Positions 22,273 through 32,710 of a stretch of DNA of 64,000 nucleotides are shown piece by piece. The translations under genes were made by a program, and so were the position numbers. A model generated the notes under the pieces. It saw nothing but the letters and a program-made list of their open reading frames with translations, did not search any database and was not told where the DNA came from. How positions within the stretch are numbered: the stretch's first letter is position 1; each line of letters opens with the position of its first letter. The stretch lies in assembly GCF_039545035.1 (NCBI RefSeq), contig NZ_BAABRO010000001.1, positions 62,001 through 126,000 on the forward strand, in the 5' to 3' direction. The stretch comes from Novipirellula caenicola (GTDB lineage Bacteria > Planctomycetota > Planctomycetia > Pirellulales > Pirellulaceae).

Positions 22273-23292
22273 ATGAGTGAACTCAAACGAAGTTTGTTTG
22301 GCAGCCGTTCCCGCAGGCGTTCTAGCGACGAATCGGTCGATGCCCCCGTTGACGAATCCAACGAAATCGATGCGGCGATCGACCCCGAGTTGTCGGAGCC
22401 GCTCGACGGATCGGACAGTTCGGAACGACGTGAAAAGGTTCGGCTGGGTAAGCGATTGTTGTCAAAGAAGAACCGAAAACGCCGCAAACGAAAGTTCAAT
22501 CTCGCCGTCTTGCCCACCCTTTTGACGCTTGGCAACGCCGTCTGTGGGATGGCTGCGATCTCGGTGGCGATGAGCGATTCGTTGGCACGCGAACCCGAGG
22601 AAAAGCTGTTTGTCGCCGGCGTTTTGATCTTTGTCGGCATGGTTTTCGATGCGCTGGACGGCTCAGCAGCTCGATTGACGGGCCAGGAAAGCCGATTCGG
22701 AGGCGAATTGGACAGTTTGTGTGACGCGATCACCTTTGGGACCGCACCGGCCGTGATCGTCTGGAGAATCAGCGACGTTTTTCCCGAGAAACTCAGCTGG
22801 ACGATCGGAGTCCTGTTCACACTTTGCGTGCTGATTCGCTTGGCTCGATTCAACGTCGAAACCGACGACGACGATCCTCATGACGGCTTCGAAGGGCTTC
22901 CGAGTCCGGCCGCCGCAGGAACCATCGCCGCGTTTGCGATCGCAATGCCCGACGTGGCATCGATCGCGACCGACCCGTTTTACCCCGAATTTGTGCATCA
23001 TCTCGCCCAATACGCGTTGATTGCAGCGCACTATGTGATCCCGTTTTTGGCGGTGGTGCTGGCTTATTTGATGACATCCCGCTTCCAATACCCGCACGTG
23101 TTCCAGCAATTGGTCAGTGGACGTTGGTCGACGCATCAATTTGGGCAGGCGTTGTTTGCGATTGTCGGAGGCTTTCTGTTGCACTGGGTCGCGCTGCCGA
23201 TCGCGTTCTGCTACTACGCATTCGGGCCCCCTGTGCGGTCGCTTTGGAGCGGCAAACGGTTGCCTCCCGAACCCGCCGTTGCGGACGAATAG
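22273..23292 (+). CDS. pssA: CDP-diacylglycerol-serine O-phosphatidyltransferase
   Basis: 339 residues from ATG 22273; a TTG 21 nt upstream is less likely. The first 75 residues are highly charged (SRSRRRSS, SKKNRKRRKRKFN) and cytoplasmic. The CDP-alcohol phosphotransferase motif DALDGSAARLTGQESRFGGE plus DSLCD follows. Several membrane segments complete the enzyme. It makes phosphatidylserine from CDP-diacylglycerol and serine. ITFGTAPA after the motif is typical of PssA. The N-methyltransferase gene at 23810 lies downstream, linking the locus to phospholipid head groups. Confidence 0.92.
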   Translation: MSELKRSLFGSRSRRRSSDESVDAPVDESNEIDAAIDPELSEPLDGSDSSERREKVRLGKRLLSKKNRKRRKRKFNLAVLPTLLTLGNAVCGMAAISVAMSDSLAREPEEKLFVAGVLIFVGMVFDALDGSAARLTGQESRFGGELDSLCDAITFGTAPAVIVWRISDVFPEKLSWTIGVLFTLCVLIRLARFNVETDDDDPHDGFEGLPSPAAAGTIAAFAIAMPDVASIATDPFYPEFVHHLAQYALIAAHYVIPFLAVVLAYLMTSRFQYPHVFQQLVSGRWSTHQFGQALFAIVGGFLLHWVALPIAFCYYAFGPPVRSLWSGKRLPPEPAVADE

Positions 23293-23314
23293 ACGCAATT
23301 GCTTTTGCGTTTTG
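23293..23314 (+). terminator. weak terminator after pssA
   Basis: Stem ACGCAA/TTGCGT with a 6-nt loop and a short T run, placed directly after the stop codon. Confidence 0.5.
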
Positions 23315-23319
23315 TAGCT

Positions 23320-23809
23320 ACGCTCGCCAGAGCGTGGAAAAGCATGGATGGCCGCCGTGCAATGCGAATCACCACCTTCTGGCGAAGGTAGCTACGAAAA
23401 AACGCTTCAAAGCGTTGGCCAAAACGTCTGACGCAATCAGGCGTCCCACGTAGGGGAAAGCGAGCGAATGACGCCTGCAAACGTTCGGTTTCAACCGAGC
23501 GTTCCTCGCGGCGATCGCCGCCAAAACCACCTGAACGAGGGGACCTTTTCTGTTATTGGACTTCCAAACGCCCGTCAATTTGTAATAGACGTGTAATAGA
23601 TCGGTTCAAAATCGGCATTGGGGCTGTTTGTCTCGATCCCCTAAACGCTATCCTAATAAGGACTTAACGGTCTCTGAGGCGTTGCTGCGTGCGAGTTGAC
23701 ACTCGCACAAAAACTGCAATGCTTTCGAGGCAACGCGGGCGAAACGTAGGGTAAGCCAGCATTGATATTGAATCAGCATGACTGAGTTTTTCACAGGGTT
23801 TCAGGACCA
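23320..23809. repeat. intergenic repeats between pssA and the methyltransferase gene
   Basis: About 490 bp without a gene. GTAGCTACGCTCGCCAGAGCG and CTTCTGGCGAAGGTAGCTAC are imperfect inverted copies, followed by AACGCTTCAAAGCGTT, a perfect palindrome. These resemble the other short dispersed repeats of the window (33480-33770, 49240-49300). Confidence 0.6.
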
Positions 23810-24478
23810 ATGAGCACTGTTTCGCCACCGAAGAAGACGAAAATTGCCGAACCGCACCGCAGCCGGCTGTATGACAATTTGGTTCCGGTTTATCAAGGAT
23901 TATGGCCGGCGGTTGCCAAGCGAAATATCCGTGGCGCGATCGCCGCGATGAACATCTCCGCGGGCACCGAGGTGCTTGAAGTCGGCGTTGGCACCGGATT
24001 GTCGCTCGACAGCTATCCGCACGACATTCGGTTGACCGGAGTCGATTTGTCGGAGTCAATGCTCGCCGAAGCGGAACAGCTGATTGAGCAAAAACAGTGG
24101 AATCACGTCAACGTGTTGCCCATGAATGCCGAGCGGCTGACGTTTTCCGACAACAGCTTTGATGTGGTCACGTCGTTTCACACCATCAGCGTCGTGTCAA
24201 AACCGCGGTCGATGATGAGCGAGATGGTGCGAGTGTGTCGGCCGGGCGGAAAGATCTTGATGGTCAACCATTTCCGCAGCGAGAATTCGCTGATTGCCAA
24301 AGTGGTGGATTCGGCCGGTAACATCACCCGACGACTCGGTTGGCGAACCGACTTGGATCTTCGCGACGTTGTCGCGGGACTGCCGCTGCGGTTTGACCGC
24401 TGCTACAAGCCAACCCCGCTTTCGTTTTTCACCATCATGCAAGCCACGGTGACGAAGTCCGACGACGCGACCGCGTGA
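23810..24478 (+). CDS. pmtA: phosphatidylethanolamine N-methyltransferase-like enzyme
   Basis: 222 residues. Class I SAM methyltransferase of the Rhodobacter-type PmtA group: LYDNLVPVYQGLW at the start, motif I VLEVGVGTGLSL (about 50-61), VTGVDLSESML, NSFDVVTSFHTISVV and RPGGKILMVNHF. PmtA methylates phosphatidylethanolamine towards phosphatidylcholine at the membrane. The C-terminal half, with GWRTDLDLRDVV and FDRCYKPTPLSFFTIMQA, also fits this group. It lies 0.5 kb after pssA on the same strand. Methylation of a related amino-lipid is possible. Confidence 0.82.
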   Translation: MSTVSPPKKTKIAEPHRSRLYDNLVPVYQGLWPAVAKRNIRGAIAAMNISAGTEVLEVGVGTGLSLDSYPHDIRLTGVDLSESMLAEAEQLIEQKQWNHVNVLPMNAERLTFSDNSFDVVTSFHTISVVSKPRSMMSEMVRVCRPGGKILMVNHFRSENSLIAKVVDSAGNITRRLGWRTDLDLRDVVAGLPLRFDRCYKPTPLSFFTIMQATVTKSDDATA

Positions 24479-24559
24479 CGCTGACGCGTTTTCATCTTTG
24501 CTCACCCCGATTGATTTGCTCACCCCGATTGAAACGCGACTGACAACCTCGCGATTTGC

Positions 24560-27163
24560 TCAAGACGCTTGCATCAGATAGGCAATCAAATCGGCCACCG
24601 CTTGTTTGTCCATCGCGTCTTCGAATCCTTCGGGCATGATCGACAAGCCGGTGTTCTTCAGTTCGTCGATGTCAATTCGCAGCACCGTGTCGGTCACGTT
24701 GTCGCCGCGCCGCAACGTCAAACTTGTTGCCCCTTCGTCGATGATCATTCCCGAGACGATTTCTCCATCGACGGTCGCCACGACGTAATTGATGTATTGC
24801 GGATTCACCTCGCGATTTGGATCGAGCACTGCGGTCAATAGAGTTTCCTCGCCGCGTGATTTTATCGTCGCCAGATTTGGACCGATTTCGTGGCCAACCC
24901 CTTCGACACGATGGCACGCGCTGCAGTGTTTTTGAAAATGTTTGCGTCCGCGTTCCAGGTCACTCGGCATCGAAAGCGCGTCGCGATACGCTGCCACCAC
25001 TCGCTGCCGTTTGGCAACCGACTCGGGGGACCGGACCGCTGCGGTCGTTGCGACATGGGATTGCGGATCACGATCATGACCGGAATGTGCGTTACGTGAT
25101 CGCGACGCTATCTGTTGCTCCAATTGCTGTTTGAACGACGCTGCCGATTTCCCCTGAAGTGTTTCGATCTGACTCAGCCGAGCGAGCAGTTTGTCGGCGT
25201 CATCGCCGACCGCAGTTTGCACCGCAGCGTTAATCCAGCGATCGTTGGGGTCATGACTGAGAATGCGCATCAAGCTGTCCACGCGGACGTCCCCCTTGGT
25301 GTTTGCCAACGCAAACGCCAACTGGTAGCGAACCTCGATCGATTCGTCCTCCGTCAGCTCCGCAAGCCGCTGCTGGATCGACGCAGTGAGCGGAACCGAT
25401 TCGATCAACCGCAACGCATGTCGTCGCACCTGCGGATGCGTGTCCTGCAGTCCGCGTAGCAGAATCGGCCCATCCAGTGCGGCAAGTCCATCCAGTGCGT
25501 ACAACGCATGCATTCGCCCCAGCGGCGACGAACTTTCGCGGATCAACGTCCGCAATGGCTCGATCGCCGAAGGGTCTTGCCGCTGGTACAACAACCGCGC
25601 GGCGGTTTCGCGGTGCCAAGCGTTTTCGTGGGCAAGCAGTTCAACCAATTCCGCTGTCTTTGCTTTGGCGAGACTTTGCAACGGACGGTGTTTGTAAGGC
25701 GTCGGGACGATTCGATAGATTCGCCCGCGGTCGCGTCCCGAAGTCAAATCGAGGTGCTTTTTGATCTGTTCGGGCAGCGACAAGGGATGCTCGATCACTT
25801 CGCGATAGACATCGATCACATGCAGCGTTCCATCGGGAGCGTTGGCAAATTGAGCCGGTCGAAACCAAATGTCCGTCGAGGTCACGAATTCGCTTTGGTC
25901 GTCGATGCGTTTGGCAACGAACTCTAAACCATTTTGTTCGAGCATTTTGCGGTGAATTAAATTGCTGCCGACATCGCCGACGAACGCGTAGCCTTTCCAC
26001 TTCTTGGGCCAAGCATCGCCGCGGTAGATCGTCACGCCTGTCGCGCCGGTAAAGTAGCCTGCCGCTCGGCCTCCGCCTTCGACCACGCCCTTGACGGCGC
26101 CCGAGACTCGCAGCCGTGTTCGCACGATACGCCACGGTTCCACGGGACTGGTGCGAAACACTTCGGCTTGCGGTCCATCGGCGGCGATCGAAATTCGCGA
26201 CGGCGGCGGAACGACAAAGGGGTTTCGCGCGATGTCCGCATCGTCGTACATCACCTGTTGAATGTGATCACTGTTGGAGGAGACAAATTTTCGCCCCCAA
26301 TCGTCAAAACTCATCCCGTGCTGCGCCGCACCACTGGTCGGTTCAAATTGATAGGTGCGAGGATTCAGTGCCAAGTCACGTCCACGGATGCTGATCCCTG
26401 CGACGTCCGGCGCTGCGTGTGCATGACGAATTTCGCCTCCCACGCTACTGCAGGCGATATGAATCCGATTATCGAGCCCCCAGCGAAAAGAATTCATCAA
26501 TCCTTGGACATTGGACGTGCCAAACCCGGTCAACACTCGCTGTTTCAGATCCGCCATTCCGTCGCCGTCGGTGTCTTTGAGATACAACAGATCGGGGGCA
26601 TCGCCGACGAACAACCCGCCGTCGTACGGAAACAATGCCGTTGGCCAAAACAAGCCGCTGGCGAATTCGACGCGTTCGTCATAGACCCCGTCGCCGTCGG
26701 AATCAGTCAACTTCGCGATACTGGAAATACCATCGTCACGGTTTTCGCTGTAACCTCGCATCTCACACACGAACATCGCCCCGTGTTCATCCCATTCGAT
26801 TGCTACCGGGCTGCCGACCAACGGTTCTGCCGCCACTTGTTGAATCTGAAATCCCTCGGCCACGGTGAAGGTGGAAAGCGAGGCGTCCGGATCGGTCGGA
26901 GCGATTCGTGGCAGCTCGTCGGAGTAATCCGGTTGCTTTGTCGAGGCAGGTTCCTTGGCCGAAAGATCGCCTGTAACGCATGTGAACATCATCAAAGGAG
27001 TCAAACAAAACATTGACATCAACAATAGCCGGCCGGAAAACCAAGTATGATTTGTCATGGTTGATGCCGTCGTAGCGGAATTCGGCTCCGATCGCGCTGC
27101 GTCGAATGCTTTGATGACTTTCGCTACCCGTTTTCGGATCGGTTCTAAGTTTTGAACGTTCAC
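24560..27163 (-). CDS. PVC-type heme-binding cytochrome c / membrane-bound dehydrogenase
   Basis: 867 residues from GTG 27163. This start is backed by a strong AAGGAGGT 6 nt upstream and by its overlap with the stop of the previous gene (GTGA). Order of domains: an N-terminal extension and membrane segment (about 47-70), a beta-propeller region of the PVC membrane-bound dehydrogenase type ([29 protein letters not shown]), HEAT-like repeats (about 490-650), then a C-terminal cytochrome c with CSACHRVEG (CxxCH) and IGPNLATI. Many planctomycetes carry dozens of such proteins, presumed to oxidise sugars or similar substrates outside the cytoplasm. Confidence 0.92.
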   Translation of the reverse strand: MNVQNLEPIRKRVAKVIKAFDAARSEPNSATTASTMTNHTWFSGRLLLMSMFCLTPLMMFTCVTGDLSAKEPASTKQPDYSDELPRIAPTDPDASLSTFTVAEGFQIQQVAAEPLVGSPVAIEWDEHGAMFVCEMRGYSENRDDGISSIAKLTDSDGDGVYDERVEFASGLFWPTALFPYDGGLFVGDAPDLLYLKDTDGDGMADLKQRVLTGFGTSNVQGLMNSFRWGLDNRIHIACSSVGGEIRHAHAAPDVAGISIRGRDLALNPRTYQFEPTSGAAQHGMSFDDWGRKFVSSNSDHIQQVMYDDADIARNPFVVPPPSRISIAADGPQAEVFRTSPVEPWRIVRTRLRVSGAVKGVVEGGGRAAGYFTGATGVTIYRGDAWPKKWKGYAFVGDVGSNLIHRKMLEQNGLEFVAKRIDDQSEFVTSTDIWFRPAQFANAPDGTLHVIDVYREVIEHPLSLPEQIKKHLDLTSGRDRGRIYRIVPTPYKHRPLQSLAKAKTAELVELLAHENAWHRETAARLLYQRQDPSAIEPLRTLIRESSSPLGRMHALYALDGLAALDGPILLRGLQDTHPQVRRHALRLIESVPLTASIQQRLAELTEDESIEVRYQLAFALANTKGDVRVDSLMRILSHDPNDRWINAAVQTAVGDDADKLLARLSQIETLQGKSAASFKQQLEQQIASRSRNAHSGHDRDPQSHVATTAAVRSPESVAKRQRVVAAYRDALSMPSDLERGRKHFQKHCSACHRVEGVGHEIGPNLATIKSRGEETLLTAVLDPNREVNPQYINYVVATVDGEIVSGMIIDEGATSLTLRRGDNVTDTVLRIDIDELKNTGLSIMPEGFEDAMDKQAVADLIAYLMQAS

Positions 27164-28602
27164 TGTGCCACCTCCTTGACTTGCAACAACGTCTTGATGC
27201 CATCCATCAGAACGGTTTCGACTTCCGGAGCCACGTTGGATGCCGCTTGGCTGGTCTCGTAGCCACCTTGTTCGTACGCTTCGGCAGTTCCGATATAGCC
27301 GGGTCCATAGTCGCCATAGGCCGCCATCGCGACACGCAAATCGGGCCGCAACGCCTTGGCAGCCAATTGGTATTCCACAAACAATTCACCCGGCATATGC
27401 AGCACTCGTACTTTGCCGACGGACAAGCACCCCAAATCGATTTTGTGACCGTTTTCGCAGCGTAATAGCCACGCCAATTCGTCGGGGGCGCCCCAATATT
27501 TGACGCCGTCCCATGATGCCACGCCCGCGGCCAACGTATCGCGGTCGAGATGCTTTGCCGGTGGAAGCGCCGCCCCCACGGTGGTCCAATTCACATCATC
27601 GGGACCGATGGCAAACTTTTCGGTAGTTTCCATTGACCGCTGCATCGCGTCGGCGACGCGTTTTGCCAGGATCAAACGGTTGGGTTTCGATCCGTCGTTG
27701 TATTTCCCGGCTCCGATGTTTCCGCCTGCACCATTGAAGTGGACGTACAGGGGACCGGGAGCATCTTGACTGCGGAAGAATCGAGCAATGCCTGGAAAAT
27801 CGGGACTTGGGATGCCGGTGCGATAATAGCTTTGCGGATGACACGCGTAGTAGCTCAGCACGGCAACGGGAGTATCGCCATTCCAAAACGATAGCGAACT
27901 GAGCACTGGATCGATGGTTCCCACCGGCAACGCACGTAACTTGGCATCGCGAGTCGCAGTGTAGCGAGTCGCCACCACTTTGCCGGTTTCGTTTTGCAGT
28001 CGACGATTCGAGGCCACCTCGTGCACCTCTGCCGATCCGAAACCAGCATGGGTGACCGGCTGGGCTGTTTTGATCGAACTTTCGATGGCGGTCGCCAAGC
28101 GATCGATCACGCGGCGGGCAAATGAACCGTCATGTGCTCCTAAGTCCGAAGCGCCGACTTGATTCAATAGCGACTCGGCTCCAAAATCACTACGCGGCGC
28201 GTCGTGCTGGTGTAATGTATGCACTGCCACCCGCGTCGGGGTTGTTTTGGCTGCCTTCGCGATGCGATCACGAAAAACATCTTGGCTTTGATTCCCGATC
28301 CCAATCCAATCGACCGCACACAGCACGATGGGATCACCGGCACCCATGATCACCACCCCGCGACACCGCAGTCCCAGTTCACCATGGCTGCGGACCCGAT
28401 CATAGGCCATCATGAATCCGACCGGCGGCGTGGCATCAATATCAAACGTGGCAATGGAAACGGCATTGTCGACTTTGTCTTTGGGCTCGATCGAGTCGTT
28501 GGCGTGCGATGGCGGACCGCAATACGCCGCAAAGGCAAAACCAAGCACGAGTCCAAGCCCAACCACAGGCACACGGAACCGCAAGAATTCAAAACATTTC
28601 AT
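27160..28602 (-). CDS. neutral/alkaline ceramidase-like secreted hydrolase
   Basis: 480 residues with a signal peptide (hydrophobic 11-28, cleavage near SHAND). The sequence [56 protein letters not shown] and [18 protein letters not shown] follows the pattern of neutral ceramidase N-terminal domains, with His residues that could bind zinc. The typical C-terminal ceramidase domain is missing. The real substrate is therefore open; planctomycete members are widespread and uncharacterised. It is the first gene of a coupled pair with the PVC cytochrome, so both may act on one substrate outside the cytoplasm. Confidence 0.75.
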   Translation of the reverse strand: MKCFEFLRFRVPVVGLGLVLGFAFAAYCGPPSHANDSIEPKDKVDNAVSIATFDIDATPPVGFMMAYDRVRSHGELGLRCRGVVIMGAGDPIVLCAVDWIGIGNQSQDVFRDRIAKAAKTTPTRVAVHTLHQHDAPRSDFGAESLLNQVGASDLGAHDGSFARRVIDRLATAIESSIKTAQPVTHAGFGSAEVHEVASNRRLQNETGKVVATRYTATRDAKLRALPVGTIDPVLSSLSFWNGDTPVAVLSYYACHPQSYYRTGIPSPDFPGIARFFRSQDAPGPLYVHFNGAGGNIGAGKYNDGSKPNRLILAKRVADAMQRSMETTEKFAIGPDDVNWTTVGAALPPAKHLDRDTLAAGVASWDGVKYWGAPDELAWLLRCENGHKIDLGCLSVGKVRVLHMPGELFVEYQLAAKALRPDLRVAMAAYGDYGPGYIGTAEAYEQGGYETSQAASNVAPEVETVLMDGIKTLLQVKEVAQ

Positions 28603-28885
28603 TCGATCACACTTTCGCGAGGCGGGAGCAAGTGTATAGAGCGAGCACGATGGTCACTCGGCGGGAGCCTCGATTGTATACGTCATCGCGGCGCCGCACA
28701 ATCAAATCCAGCGTTAACCCAATTTGGATTCGGCCTGCGGCGGATGTCGTCGAAAGTTCCCACAGTGTTATCGTTGCCCCCCGATTGCCGCAAAACGGCC
28801 TCGCTCACACATGACGGCGCAAACGATGTAGAATAGCATCGCAAAGACTTCCTGCCTCGCCCGCCTCTCACCTTCAAGTCTATAG
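28603..28885. other. intergenic region between divergent genes
   Basis: 283 bp containing GGCGGGAGCCTCG near 28660, a motif seen again near 49132. No gene and no clear promoter boxes. Confidence 0.5.
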
Positions 28886-31291
28886 ATGCGAATCTCTGAT
28901 CGCGGCTTTCGGTTGTTCGTCCCTATGCTTTCGGTGGCATTCGTGTTTGCGCTGATGTTGTTCAGGACCGCGTATGCCGAGGACCACACGCCGACAGCAT
29001 TAAAACTTGGACAATCGTTGCCTGGCACTCAGCCGCTACAGGTCGACGAACCGATCGATGTGTGGATGGTAAGTGGAATCAACCGCTTTGCGGAACGCGA
29101 ATTAAGCCGATCCGAATTAACCCGCCAACAACATTGGCAGCGTGATTATTCGTCCGATGATCACTATTTGCAAAGCGTTCGGCCGAATCGAAAACGATTT
29201 GCCGAGATCATCGGTGTGGTCGATTCGCGTGTGGATCATCCGGGAATACGGATGACGCTATCCCACGACCAATTTAATTCGGCGCCGCCGATTTTAGCGA
29301 GCTCAGGGCACTGTGTCGCTTACGAAGTCAATTGGCCGGTCCTGGACGGTGTCACCGGCGAAGGATTGCTGTTGTCCCCCAAAGGACGCGATCCAATCGC
29401 AACGGTGATCGCGATTCCAGATGCCCAGTGGAGCCCCGAGGCATTTGTTGGATTGATCGAAAACGCGGATGTCCATCCATTCGTACTGCGGTTGGTCCAG
29501 CAGGGGTGCGAGGTATTGATTCCAACGCTGCTCAGTCGCGAATGCGAATTCTCGGGACATCCGTTGGTCGGTTTCACCAACCAACCCCACCGCGAATTTG
29601 TTTATCGCACTTCGTTTGAAATCGGACGGCATGTGATCGGATACGAGGTACAAAAAGTGCTTGCCGCCGTGGATCACTTTGTCGCCCGAAGAAATTCAAA
29701 AAACGTAATTCGGCCGATTGGGGTGCTTGGTGTCGGCGAAGGCGGGCTGGTGGGGATGTATGCTGCGGCGATCGATCCACGGATCGATTCGGCGTTGGTG
29801 TGCGGCTATTTCGACAATCGTGAAAACGTTTGGCGAGAACCGATTTACCGCAATGTTTGGGGATTGCTAAGCGAATTTGCCGACGCCGACATCGCATCGT
29901 TGATCGCCCCGCGGCGGCTGACGATCGAAGCGTGCCGAGTTCCCGAAGTCGATGGACCACCCTCTGTCACCGCCGGCCGCCGAGGCGGCGCAGCGCCGGG
30001 GCAAATCCACTCCGCTGAAATTGCCTCGGTTCGCGACGAGTTCACTCGGGCAAAATCCCACTACGAACCGTTGGGACGCCGAGACCAAATCAAATTGGTG
30101 ATCAGCGGTGACGACACGGCCGCCACGGCGACCGGACCTGCCGGCAGCGAAGCGGCACTGAGCTCGTTCTTGATCGGGCTCGATGTTGAACACCTAAACG
30201 GCACCGCTGCTGCCCTAACCTCGCATTTACCGCTGCCCGATCCGTCGGCTCGCCAAGCGAGGCAAGTCAATGAATTGGTCGAACGCAATCAACGCTTGGT
30301 TCGCGACAGTCCGCGGATTCGCGATGAACATTGGCGGCAAGCCGACCGCAGCACGGTCGCTGCCTGGGAAACCACCACTCGGTCTTACCGCGATGAGTTT
30401 TATGACGAGGTCATCGGGCGGCTTCCCCATGCGATGTTACCGATTAACCCACGCTCTCGATTAATTTTCGATGAAGAAAAGTTCAAAGGCTACGAAGTGG
30501 TACTGGATGTCTTTACCGATGTGATCGCTGCTGGCATCTTGTTGTTGCCGACCGATTTAAAGCCTGGCGAGCGACGCCCAGTCGTCGTTTGCCAACATGG
30601 GCTCGAAGGGACAGCGGCCAGTACACTGGAGCAACGCAAGGATCAATTTTTGCGGCGAGGTTTTGCTGCTGAACTTGCGCTGCGTGGGTTCATTGTCTAC
30701 GCCCCCCAGAATCCTTATCGCGGTGGCGATGCGTTTCGTGAAATCCAGCGCAAATCCAACCCGCTGAAACGATCGCTGTTTAGTTACATCATCCCGCAGC
30801 ACGAACGAACGCTCCAGTGGCTTTGCACGCTGCCGCATGTGGACCGTGATCGGATTGCATTTTATGGCATTTCCTACGGTGGCAAAACAGCAATGCGGGT
30901 GCCCCCATTTGTGCCTGAGTACGCATTGTCGATTTGCTCTGCAGACTTCAACGAGTGGATTGGCAAAACGACCAGCAACCTCTATCGGGCCAGTTACGTC
31001 TACACCGGGGAATATGAAATTTGGGAGTGGAACATGGGTAACATCGCCAGCTATGCCGAGCTTGCCTGTATGATGACGCCGCGCCCGTTCATGGTCGAGC
31101 GTGGACATCGCGATGGTGTCGCGCCCGATGAGTGGGTGGCGTCGGAATATGCCAAAGTCCGGCGTCATTACGACGAGCTAGGAATCGGTGATTCCACCAC
31201 AATCGAATTCTTTAACGGTCCCCATACCATTCGCGGTCTAGGGACGTTTGCCTTTCTACACAAACACTTGAATTGGCCCGAACCCAAGTAA
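28886..31291 (+). CDS. secreted two-domain alpha/beta hydrolase (acetyl xylan esterase-like)
   Basis: 801 residues with a signal peptide (12-30). Two alpha/beta hydrolase domains are visible. The first (about 150-330) has GVLGVGEGGLVGMYA at the elbow, where Gly-Glu replaces the catalytic Ser, so it is probably inactive. The second (about 540-790) has VCQHGLEGTA for the oxyanion region and a normal elbow FYGISYGGKTA (Ser near 661), with RPFMVERGHRDGV and FFNGPHTI as acid and His regions. It resembles acetyl xylan esterases or dienelactone hydrolase relatives. It is followed by a PHP-type gene one base after its stop, so the two form an operon, possibly for glycan degradation. Confidence 0.85.
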   Translation: MRISDRGFRLFVPMLSVAFVFALMLFRTAYAEDHTPTALKLGQSLPGTQPLQVDEPIDVWMVSGINRFAERELSRSELTRQQHWQRDYSSDDHYLQSVRPNRKRFAEIIGVVDSRVDHPGIRMTLSHDQFNSAPPILASSGHCVAYEVNWPVLDGVTGEGLLLSPKGRDPIATVIAIPDAQWSPEAFVGLIENADVHPFVLRLVQQGCEVLIPTLLSRECEFSGHPLVGFTNQPHREFVYRTSFEIGRHVIGYEVQKVLAAVDHFVARRNSKNVIRPIGVLGVGEGGLVGMYAAAIDPRIDSALVCGYFDNRENVWREPIYRNVWGLLSEFADADIASLIAPRRLTIEACRVPEVDGPPSVTAGRRGGAAPGQIHSAEIASVRDEFTRAKSHYEPLGRRDQIKLVISGDDTAATATGPAGSEAALSSFLIGLDVEHLNGTAAALTSHLPLPDPSARQARQVNELVERNQRLVRDSPRIRDEHWRQADRSTVAAWETTTRSYRDEFYDEVIGRLPHAMLPINPRSRLIFDEEKFKGYEVVLDVFTDVIAAGILLLPTDLKPGERRPVVVCQHGLEGTAASTLEQRKDQFLRRGFAAELALRGFIVYAPQNPYRGGDAFREIQRKSNPLKRSLFSYIIPQHERTLQWLCTLPHVDRDRIAFYGISYGGKTAMRVPPFVPEYALSICSADFNEWIGKTTSNLYRASYVYTGEYEIWEWNMGNIASYAELACMMTPRPFMVERGHRDGVAPDEWVASEYAKVRRHYDELGIGDSTTIEFFNGPHTIRGLGTFAFLHKHLNWPEPK

Positions 31292-31292
31292 C

Positions 31293-32549
31293 ATGCGTCA
31301 CCAAAATAACATGCTGAAACACTGGATCGTTGCAAGCTTTCTACTGCTGACATTGACCGTCCGCGTCACCGCTGAAACACCATCAGACCGCGAGCCCGAG
31401 GCACGATGGTGGAAGGGCAATCTGCATACCCATTCGTTGTGGAGTGATGGCGATGAATTTCCGGAAATGATCGCGGATTGGTATCGCCAACGCGATTACA
31501 ACTTTCTCGCGCTGACCGATCACAACGTTTTAAGCGAGGGGATGCGTTGGATGGCGATGTCGGCGATACACAAGCGAGCCGACGAAGGCATTTTGGATCG
31601 TTACCGCTATCGTTTCGGAAACGCATGGGTGGAAACCCGAGGCGAAGCCGGCCATGAAGACCACGAAGTCCGATTAAAACCGATGGACGAGTTTCGCTAC
31701 TTGCTCGAAGAGGCCGGCAAATTCATCCTGATTCCCGCTGAAGAGATCAGCGATAAAGCCGAAGGCAAACCAGTCCACATTAACGCCACGAATTTGGCGG
31801 AAGTGATCAAGCCAGTCGGCGGCGAAACCGTCCGGCAGGCGATCGAAAACAACTTGCGTGCGATCCTCGAACATGAAAAGAAGCATGGCCGTGAAGTTCT
31901 GCCACACGTGAACCATCCCAATTTCCACTACGCGGTCACCGCCGAGGATTTAGCAGCGGTCGTTTCGGAACGATTTTTTGAAGTCTACAACGGTCACCCT
32001 GGTGTGAACCATCTTGGCGACGACGACCACCCCAGCATCGAACGCATGTGGGACATCGCCAACGCGATTCGTCAAACGTCGTTGGACATTCCACCGTTGA
32101 TGGGGATCGCGACCGACGATTCTCACGAATACCACGGCAAACCCGGTTCACGCCCAGGACGTGGTTGGGTGATGGTCCGCAGCAAGTACTTGACCCCCGA
32201 GCATTTGATTCGGGCAATGAAGCAGGGTGATTTTTATGCGTCCAGCGGCGTGACGTTGTCCGACGTGCAATTTGACAAACAGGATCGCACTTTGTCGTTG
32301 GTGATCGCAAGCGAGCCGGACACGACGTACGAAACACAGTTCATTGCCACCCTGAAAAAGGGAGACGGCGTGGATGAACATCGCATCGGAGCCGTGGTCG
32401 CAACGTCGGACTCGGTAACACCCGAGTACACCTTGACCGGCAACGAGCTGTATGTCCGAGCGGTCGTGACCAGCAGCAAGCCGCCGGTGGATCCGTCGTT
32501 CAACAACCAAAAGCAGCAAGCGTGGACCCAACCCGTCGGCTGGGAATAA
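31293..32549 (+). CDS. secreted PHP-domain metal-dependent phosphoesterase
   Basis: 418 residues; a second ATG at 31311 (MLKHWIVASF) gives an equally good signal peptide. The mature part begins with WWKGNLHTHSLWSDG, the metal-binding HxH of PHP domains, then FLALTDHNVLSEG. Further His/Asp ligands are in IPAEEISDKAEGKPVHINATN, LPHVNHPNF and IATDDSHEYH. The exported location differs from the histidinol phosphatase and DNA polymerase members of this superfamily. The last 90 residues form a beta domain. Follows the esterase with no gap. Confidence 0.85.
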   Translation: MRHQNNMLKHWIVASFLLLTLTVRVTAETPSDREPEARWWKGNLHTHSLWSDGDEFPEMIADWYRQRDYNFLALTDHNVLSEGMRWMAMSAIHKRADEGILDRYRYRFGNAWVETRGEAGHEDHEVRLKPMDEFRYLLEEAGKFILIPAEEISDKAEGKPVHINATNLAEVIKPVGGETVRQAIENNLRAILEHEKKHGREVLPHVNHPNFHYAVTAEDLAAVVSERFFEVYNGHPGVNHLGDDDHPSIERMWDIANAIRQTSLDIPPLMGIATDDSHEYHGKPGSRPGRGWVMVRSKYLTPEHLIRAMKQGDFYASSGVTLSDVQFDKQDRTLSLVIASEPDTTYETQFIATLKKGDGVDEHRIGAVVATSDSVTPEYTLTGNELYVRAVVTSSKPPVDPSFNNQKQQAWTQPVGWE

Positions 32550-32552
32550 GCA

Positions 32553-32592
32553 AGTGATCACCTAGCAAGCGATCACCTAGCAAGCGATGGTC
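32553..32592. repeat. 15-bp tandem direct repeat
   Basis: CAAGTGATCACCTAG, CAAGCGATCACCTAG and a partial CAAGCGATGG follow the PHP gene stop. Function unknown. Confidence 0.7.
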
Positions 32593-32597
32593 GTCGC

Positions 32598-32643
32598 AAA
32601 AAAAAAAGCAAAACCCCACGAATCCGTTCGTGGTGGATTTTGC
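32598..32643 (-). terminator. strong intrinsic terminator for the small gene at 32711
   Basis: On the minus strand a stem of about 17 bp (GCAAAATCCACCACGAA paired with TTCGTGGGGTTTTGC, loop CGGA) is followed by ten Ts. It may also stop the esterase-PHP operon from the other side because the hairpin is symmetrical. Confidence 0.85.
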
Positions 32644-32710
32644 ATTGGTTGACACCCCGTCCATGGCGACATCGTGATGAGCGGTCGTGGTGTCGTTTCT
32701 AGCGCTCCGT

